Source of the DNA: Phycisphaerales bacterium
GTDB lineage: Bacteria > Planctomycetota > Phycisphaerae > Phycisphaerales > UBA1924
Direction of reading: 5' to 3'
DNA: 64,000 nucleotides
Assembly (NCBI GenBank): GCA_029260515.1
Contig: JAJDDC010000096.1
Location: 124,001-188,000, forward strand
Shown here: positions 25,733 through 34,700 of the stretch, one piece after another
How positions within the stretch are numbered: the first letter of the stretch is position 1
How the letters are laid out: every line of letters begins with the position of its first letter
Notes under the pieces: model-generated
What the model was told of the DNA's origin: nothing
Seen by the model: only the letters and a program-made list of their open reading frames with translations
Database searches by the model: none
Translations under genes and position numbers: made by a program

Positions 25733-28700
25733 ATGCATCGCCAATCCAAGGCGCGGGCGGTTGTGGCATGGAGTCTGGCGGGAGCCGCCGGGCTCGCGGG
25801 ATCGGTGTACGCCCAGGGCGAGCCCCCGGCGGCGCCGACACCAGCGGTAGACGCCCCAAGCGCGGGCGAACCGGCCGACAAACGGATCAGATTCAACTTC
25901 ATCGAGGCGCCCTTCGGCGAGGTGCTCAACTTCTTTGCGCGCCAGACGGGTCTGCCCGTGATCCGCGAGGCCGAGCCGCCCGGGGGGGGGATGACGTTCA
26001 TCTCCGCCGCGGACTACACGGTCCCCGAGGCGCTCGAGATCCTCAACCTCAACCTGCGGATGCACAGTGTGCGTCTGGAGCGTGAGGACCGGTACCTGTA
26101 CCTGCGTTCGCTCGAAGACGCGGCTCGGAGCCCGACCCCGGTCGTGGGCGAGGGCGACCTGGACGCGGTCGATCAGAGCGAGTTCCTCACGGTCTACATG
26201 CCCCTGAACAACGCGATCGCCTCGCAGGTCGCCGAGCGGATCACGCCCCTGGTCAAGGCGCCGGGATTGGTCCAGGCATTCGATTCGCAGAACATGCTGA
26301 TCATCGTGGAAACGGCGGGTCAGTGCCGACGACTGCGCGAGATCGTGCACCAGATCGACTCGGCTCCGCCGGCGGACATCGACTACCGCGTGTTCCCGAT
26401 TCGTTTCGCGGAGCCTTCGACGCTGGCAGACACGCTGCGCGGCCTGGTCCCCGAGCGGGACCAGGTGATGCAGCTGGACAAGAACCAGAACCCGCAGATC
26501 GTGGACGACGTCTCGAAGCCGCCCCTGAAGATCCACGCCGACGAGCGGCTCCGTGCTGTCGTCGTGGTCGGGCCCGGCCAGCGGATGAGCGCCGTCGAGG
26601 AGCTCGTCGCGCTGCTCGATTCTGGCGACGGCGTCGGGGGGGGACGCCAGCTCATGGCCTTCACGCTCAGCGGGGCGGACGCCAACCAGGCGGCACGCGA
26701 GTTGGAGGGGTTTTTCCGGGACGAGGCCGAGAGCCGGCGCCCGCGGATCCAGGCGCTGCCGGCGGTTGGCAAGCTGATCGTGCTCGCCCAGGCCGACGTC
26801 CTGGTGCAGGTGAGGCGGGTGCTCGAGGAGCTGGACCCGGGTTTGGGCGCCGGGGACGCGACGGACACTGTCCGAGCCGCCCGCGTTGTCGGGCTTACAC
26901 ACATGGACGCGCGTCAGGCGGACATGATCGCCAGGCGGGTGCTCACGCCCCGCCAGGTCGCGGTGCTGCGGTTCGCGCCCTCGCCCTCGGGCGACGGGCT
27001 GGTCGTCGCGGGGCCGGCCGCGGATGTGGCGGCGCTCGAGTCGCTGCTGCGCGAGCTGGACGCCGCCCCCGAGCGGAACCGCGAGGCGAGGTTGGTACGC
27101 CTGGGCTCGGGCGACGCGGCGGGCATCCTCGCGATGGCCGAGTCGCTCGAGAAGATGACGGGCGACGCGGACCGCGACGCGGTCCGCGCGATCCTCGACG
27201 AGGGATCGCGGACGGTCACGCTCGTCGGCTCGCGCGAGGGCGTGTCGCGGTACGAGAAGCTGCTCCGCTCGATCCAGGCACAGGCGGCGTCCGACCTCGA
27301 GACCCGAACGTACCGGCTGGAGCACGCGCGGGCGAGCGATCTGACCGGGCGGCTCTCGCGGATGGCCCGCCTGCTGCTCGAGCCGGGCGACGGCGGGGCG
27401 TACCGCGCCCCCGAGTTCGAGGCGTTCGACGAGCTGGACACCGTCGTCGTGCGGGCCCGGCCCGAGCAGCACGAGGTTATCGCTGGGATCGTTGCGCAGC
27501 TGGACACGGATGCGCTGGGCACGGACGTGGAGCTGCGGACGTACCGTATCAGACGGGCGGATGTGGGCAGCGTCGAACGGGCGGTGCGCGACCTGGCCGC
27601 CCGCGGGGCGCTGAGCGAACACGGGCGTCCTGGCGTGACGACGAGTGTCGAGCCCGTGAGCCGGACGCTGCTGGTGTGGGGGCCCGACGAGGCGTTCGAG
27701 AAGGTCGAGGCGCTCATCAAGGAGCTCGACGGCGACGCGGGCCTCCCCGCGACCCGTCTCGAGTTGTACACACTCGGGCACGCCCGAGCCGACCGCCTCG
27801 CGCCGTTGCTCCAACGCCTGCTCGAGACTCGACTCCGCGAGCAGCTCGATGGCGAGGGCGTCGTGCCGCGCGGCCAGCGACTCCTCGAGGTCGAGGCCGA
27901 TCGGGCGACGAACACGCTCATCATCTCGGCGCCCGAGACGATCCACGCGATCGCCCGCCAGCTCATCGATGCGCTGGACACGGAGGCCGCGAGCGTTGGG
28001 CGGGCGGTGATCAAGGTCATCCCGCTGACGTACGCCGAAGCGGGGCAGGTCGCGCAGACCGTGAACCAGGCGTTGCCCGGGATCGAGCTTCCCTCGGGCG
28101 GCGTGGTTCGTGTTGTGGCCGCGGCGGGGTCGAACGCCCTTCTGCTGACGGGCGCCGAGGCGGATCTGAAGAAGATCGAGCAGCTCGTCGAGCCCTTGGA
28201 CCGCCAGGCGTTCGACCCCGAGAAGCCGTCGATCGAGACGTTCCCGCTGCGCCACGCGGACGCGATCGCGGTCGCGCCGACAGTCGAGCGGCTGCTCGTC
28301 GATCAGCTCCAGACCGACCCTCGCGTGCTTGCGCTGCGCCTGCGTTACAACCGAGGGCAGTGGCCCGAGTCGCCCAAGATCCGCGTCGAGAGCGAGCGGA
28401 GAACCAACAGCCTGATCGTCTCGGGCCCGTCCTCCACGATCGAGCTGGCGCGGTCAGTCATCGAGCGGCTGGACCAGCCGGCAGAGGCCGCGGACCGTGT
28501 CGTCCGGGTGTTCACGCCCGCCAAGGGCGAGCCCGGTCGCCTGGCGCAGTCGGTCGGGCGGATCGCCCGCGAGACGATGGCCCAGGGGCGGCGCCCGTTG
28601 GAACTCACGCCCGAACCCGCGACGGGCAGTGTCGTGGTCATCGGCGACGAGGCGCAGGTCGGCGAGGCGATGCGCCTGCTGGCCGAGCAGGACGACCTGA

Positions 28701-31700
28701 CGGTCGCGATGCCCCTGGTCGAGGTGCGGTCGTTCGACCTGGAGCATGCGGACGTCGCGGCGGTCTCGCGGATCGTCGAGCAGGTGCTCTCGGACCGCTC
28801 GCGTTGGCCCGAGGAGCTCGAGAGGGCGCGTCGGGCCGGCGCCCCGGTGCCCAGACCGGGGTTGTATCCCGACGCCGGGACGTCGCGTCTGTACGTCAGC
28901 GCCGCCTCGGCGTTGATGCCCCTGGCGTCGGAGTTGATCGATGCGCTCGACAAGCCCGCGCCCGCCACGGCGGTGGAGGTCCGTGTGTTCCGCCTGGAGG
29001 AAGGCGACGCCGAGAGTGTCGCCAGTTCGCTGACCGACGCGGTTGCCCTTGGCCTGCGCCCGGGCGAGCCGCGCCCGACGATCCGGGCCGAGGCGTCGAG
29101 CAACTCGGTCGTCGTTGCGGCGTCCAAGGAGCGGCTGGAGACGGTCGCGGGTCTGATCGAGGCGATGGACTCGGTCGCGGTCGAGCCGGGGGGGCTCGGT
29201 GTGCGGACGGTCTTCCTCGAGCATGCGCGGGCCGAGTCGCTCGCGCCCGTGGTCGAGCAGGTGCTGACCAAGGAGACGCTGTTCAGCGTCGCGCCCGAGT
29301 GGGGGCGGTGGCAGCTGGCATGGAACATGTCCAACCGCGGGCAGACGCCCGATTTCTCGGGAGTGAAGGTTGCGGCCGAACGGAGGCTCAACGCGCTGAT
29401 CGTCAGCGCGCCGTTGCCCATGCTGGAACTGGCCGAGGAGCTGATCTCGGGCCTCGACGTCGATCCGGGCGACGGGCCCGGGGGCGAGCGGACGGTCCGG
29501 GTGATCACGCTCATGAACGCCGACGCGCGGGAGCTGGCCTCGAATGTCGAGGCGCTCTTCGAGGACGCGGACGAGTCGGTCGCGGCGCCCACGGTCCGCG
29601 TTGATACCTCAAGCAACTCGCTGATCGTGCGGGGCACGGGCGAGCAGCTCAGCCTGATCGACTCGCTGGCAGAACACCTGGACAAGGCGACGCTCTCGTC
29701 GCGGTCGCAGGTGCGTCTGATCACGCTCGACCGCTCGCGCGTCAGCGCCGCGGAGATGGCAAAGACACTCAAGAGCGTCCTGGAGGAGCGGGGTGGCGTG
29801 CGCGTCGAGGTGATCTCGGCCGACGACCTGCTGGCCGATCCCGAAGATTCGGGAGAGGACGAAGACAACGGGTCGAACAGTTCGGTCGCGCCCGCGGGCT
29901 TCTCACCCGTGTTCGGCGCGATCGTGCGGAGCGTCGTTTCCGTGCTCGGCTCGCAGCCCGTCGAGGGGAACACCCCTGGCGACGAGCCGACGGTACGGAT
30001 CGCGGTCGATCCCACGACCAACACGCTGATGATCATCGGCTCGGCCCGCATGACCGACCGGATCGCGTCGCTCGCCGCGGAGCTGCAACGCCAGATGCCG
30101 ACCGAGCCGACAGGCGTGCGGATCGTCGAGCTGCCCGAGTCTGTCGATGCCGGGCGCGTGGCGCAGGTGGTCACGCAGACCGTCCGCCAGGTCGGGCAGG
30201 CCAACGCCCGCAACCCCGGCGGGTTCTCCGGGCGCGTCGCGGTCAGCGCCGATCCCGCCGGGCGCGCGGTCATCATCTGGGCCAACGACACCGATTTCGA
30301 GAGTGTGCGCGAGCTGATCGCGGGCCTGAGCCGTCTGGACAAGTCCGACGAGCTGGAGGTCAAGGTCTACCCGTTGAGCAACGTGACCGCCCGCTCGGCG
30401 CTCACGTCGGTCCGCGACCTGGTCAGTCCGGCGCCCCGGGGACGCCAGGCGCAGCGAGTGCGGACGCTCGAGCTGAGCGTGGTGGACGCCGACGGCCAAA
30501 CCGTCCGGCGCGTGATCGACCCCCAGCGGGTCAGCGTGACGATGGACCCGAGCCAGACGGCGCTGATCGTGACGGCGCCGACGGACTCGATGCCTCTGAT
30601 CGACCGGTTCGTGTCGCTCATCGACCAGAGCCCGGACCGCGACCGCCTGGCGATCCGCCAGTACCAGCTGGAGAACGCGGACGCCGGGCAACTGTGGCGG
30701 ACGCTGCAGACGCTCTTCGACGCGCAGCGCCAGGGCGCGGCCGCCCGCGAGCAGTCCCGGGCGAGGTTCGTCGCCGACGATCGGACGAACGCCTTGCTCG
30801 TGACCGCCTCGGCCGAGCAGCACGAGGAGATCGGACGCATTCTTGAGTTGGCGGATGTCTCGCTGGCGGACGCGGACCTGGAGCTGGCGATCATCCCGCT
30901 CCAGCTCGCCCGCCCGAGCGCGGTGCAACGGATCGTCGAGCAGGTGGTGATCGGCAAGGACCCGGCGCGGGCCGAGCGGGTGCTGATCTCGGCCCAGGAC
31001 ACAACGGGTGTGTTCGTTGTTCGCGCGCCGAGCGAGGAACTGGCGCAGATCCGCGACATCGTCGCGCAAGTGGACACCGCGGAGACCGCCGCGTTCCCGG
31101 TCCGCTCGGTGACACTCGAGCGTGCGGACGCCCAGAGCGTCGCGAACTCGCTGCAGCAGTTCTTCCGCGAGCGGGCACGCCTGAGCGCGACGCGAGGCTC
31201 GCGCCAGGGCGGCGGGGCGGCGATCATCGGCGACCGGCGCTCGGGCACGCTCGTCATCGCGGCGTCCGACGAGGACTACGAGCAGCTGGCCGAGCTCGCC
31301 CGCCAGTTCGACGCGCCCGCGGAGGCCAAGCAGCTCCAGTACAAGCTCATCCAGCTCCAGAACGCGCGGGCCTCGGATATCCGAGACACCGTGCAGACCA
31401 TCGCCTCGGAGCTGCAATGGGAACGGTCGAGCTGGTTCCGCGGCAACCGCGACACGGACGAAGACCGCATCCTCGTCCAGGTCAACGACCGGACGAACAC
31501 GGTGCTGATCTTCGGACAGGGCGAGACGATGGCCGTCATGGAGCGGATCGTTTCTGAGCTGGACACCGCGCCCGGGGAGCAGGGGGCGCGGGTCGTGCGC
31601 GCGGTGCGTGCCGAGGGCGCCGATCTGAACGCCCTGGCCCGGATCATCGAGGAATCGACGGCCTCGCCCAACTGGCGATGGTGGATGGGTCCCGACCCGG

Positions 31701-34700
31701 ACGCCGTCTCGGTCGAGGTGGACCGCGATCGGCGCCTGCTGATCCTGATCGGCGCCAAATCGCAGGTTGACGAGGCTGTATCGCAGATCGAACAGATCGC
31801 CGCGGCGACCGGGGAGCTCGAACAGATCGAGACGGTCGTGCTCGACAACGCGAGGGCGAGCGAGGTCGCACGCGAGCTACAGCGTGCGCTGCCCGAGACG
31901 GTGCGTGTCGAGGTGACGGCGGTCCCCCGGACAAACTCGATCATGCTCACGGGCGCCGAGGAGGACCTGGCGGTCGCCAGGCGGCAGATCGCGGCCCTCG
32001 ACGTCGAGTCCCCGCACGCGCCGGTCGAGTTCCGCAAGTTCCCGCTCGAGCACACAACGGCGTACGACGTCGCGTACTCGATCCGGGCGCTCGTCCGCAA
32101 CCGCCCCCGGGCCGAGGGCGAGCCGGCGCCCGTGCTCGACCCGAGCCCGAACGACGACGTCCTGTGGGTGACCGCGACAGCCGACGAGATGCAGTTCATC
32201 GAGTCGCTCGTCGAGCAGCTCGACCAGCCCCAGCGGACCGAGCGGACAACGGAGTTCATCAAGCTCGAGTTCGCGGGCGCCGAGCAGGTCCGCGACGCCC
32301 TCGGTGTCTTCTACGGCCCGTACGCGCGAGAGGCGAGCACGCCCGCCGAGCGCAACGTCACGATCGTCGCGGATCCCGCGTCAAACTCGCTCGTCGTCAG
32401 CGCTGACGCGAGCATCTGGGAAGGACTGCGGGGCCTGCTCGAGACACTCGATACTCCCGAGTACGACACGACGCAGCAGCTGGTGGTGATCCAACTCAAG
32501 CACGCCAGCGCCGTGAGCGTCGCGCGCGCCCTCAACGAGGGCTTCCGCGCCCCCCTCGAGAACCAGCTCCAGCAGGAGCGGGTGCGCCTGGAGGCCGAGC
32601 GCCGGCGCAACGGCGACCGGGACACGGTCTCGACGCCCGCGGTGCTCGTGAACGCCGAGGGCGTGCCGACCGTGTCGGCCGAGCGCGAGACCAACTCGCT
32701 CATCGTGTTCGCGGGTCGCCAGGAGCTCGAACGGATCCGAGAGATCGTCACGCAGCTCGATGTGCCCGACATCCTCAAGCTCCCCGAGGCGCGTCTGATC
32801 GCGCTGACGAGCGGGCGGGCCTCCACGCTCGCCGAGGCGGTGCGTCGGGTCTTCCTTGCGACCGGCGAGGCGGACAACCCACGCCGCGTCATGATCTACG
32901 GCGACGACGCGAGCAACGTGATCATCGTCCGGGCCGAGGAGGCCGAGTTCGCGCAGATCCAGGCGTTGGCCGGGCGGTTGCAGGACCAGGCGGCCACAGC
33001 CGAGGCCCTGCCCCGGGTGATCGCGCTGCGCAACACGCCCGCGGCCCGGATGCGGGACACGATCCTGCGGACGTTCGAGCCCATCGCCCGCCAGCGGGGC
33101 GAGGCGTTCACGGTCCAGATCGACCGGGGGAGCAACAGCATCGTCGTCGCCGCGAGCCAGACGCTGCACGAGCAGATCGCACGGATCGTCGATCAGCTCG
33201 AGGCGGCCGCGGCGCCCGACGACGGGGAAGGGGCGACCACGGGCGGGATCGGGCAGAACGTCACGATCATCGAGCTGGAGCACAACTCGCCCTCGGACGT
33301 GATCCGCCATCTTCAGGCCCTCGGCGTGACGCAGCTTCAGCCCGCGGACCGCCCGGGTCTGGTCGGCGAGCCGGTGCGTCTTGTCGCGCTCACGACCCGC
33401 CGCGGCATCAGCGTGCTGGCAAACCCCGCCGACGCGCGGACGATCGAGCGCCTCGTCCGCGAGCTGGACAAGGAACCCGGGCTCGGCGACGAGCACGTCA
33501 AGATTGTCCGGCTCAAGACCGCACGCGCCGAGGCGCTGGCGGCGATGCTCCAGCGGATGCTCACGCCCAGCGCCGACGCGGAGCACTCGCCAGCCGCCGA
33601 GGGGCTCGTCGAGCAGGTGCGCCGCCTGAACCTTGTCAACGGCGGCATGGACGAGGCCGCGGTCCGCCTGGACCTGGCCCGTCCGATCCGCGTGATCGCC
33701 GACGCGCAGAGCAACTCTGTCATCGTGTCGTCGTCGATCGGCAACACGCTGGCGGTCGCCGAGCTGGTCAAGACGTTCGACACAGTCCCCCTGGGCGACG
33801 CGGTCACGCTGCGGGTGTTCCCACTGGAGAACGCGTCGGCCGCGCGGATCCGTGCGATCGTCGAGGACCTGTTCCGGCGCGGCGACGAGCTGCAACGGAT
33901 CCCGGGCACGCAGAACCGGGGCATGCCATCGACCACGATCGGCAAGGCCCTTGTCGGCCCGATCGTCGTGACGGCAGACGAGCGGACCAACGCGATCGTC
34001 GTCGCGGGGCCCGAGGAAGCGGTGGCGCTGGTCGAGGTGCTTCTCACGGACCTGGACGACGACGACCAGGAACGCGGATGGATCGAGACGTCGGTGATCC
34101 CGCTGACGCACGCCGACGCGGTGACCCTTGCCCAGAAGCTGCGGACCGTGATCGTGGAGGGGATGGGCGAGACGCCCGACGCCGTGGGCCTGCGGACGCA
34201 GGTCGGGCGCCTGCGCGTCGCGCTCGCGGGCGGGGACGGCGCCGTCACGGGCGACCTGTACTCGCGGATGGACAACCTGGTCATCGAAGCCGAGGAAAAT
34301 CTCAACGCCCTGATCGTGCTGGGCACGGACGCGAATATCGCGGTGATCCGCGAGCTGGTGACGCTCATGGACGTCGAGCAGGCGGCCGCGAGCAACACGG
34401 TGCGGGTGCTCCCGCTGGAGCACGCCGCGGCCGAGCGCGTCGCGGGGATCATCGCCGACATCTTCAGTCAGCGCCAGGGCCTGCGTTCGCAGCGCCCCGA
34501 GGACCGGGTCATCATCTCGGTGGACGCGCGGACCAACGCGTTGGTCGTCTCGACGAGCCCGCGGAGCTTCGCGGTGCTCCAGGGGTTATTGCGGACGCTG
34601 GACAACGAGGAATCGCGGTTCGCGGTTGGGCTGCACGTCATCCCTGTGACGGGTACTGACGTGAACCGCCTGGCGCCAAAGATCCAACGGCTGATGCGTG

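Noticed and set aside
25295-28255. Long open frame (about 986 codons) on the minus strand inside gspD
   Set aside because: High GC and codon periodicity of the real gene leave the opposite frame open. The translation is rich in Arg, Asp, Gln and Leu without any domain.
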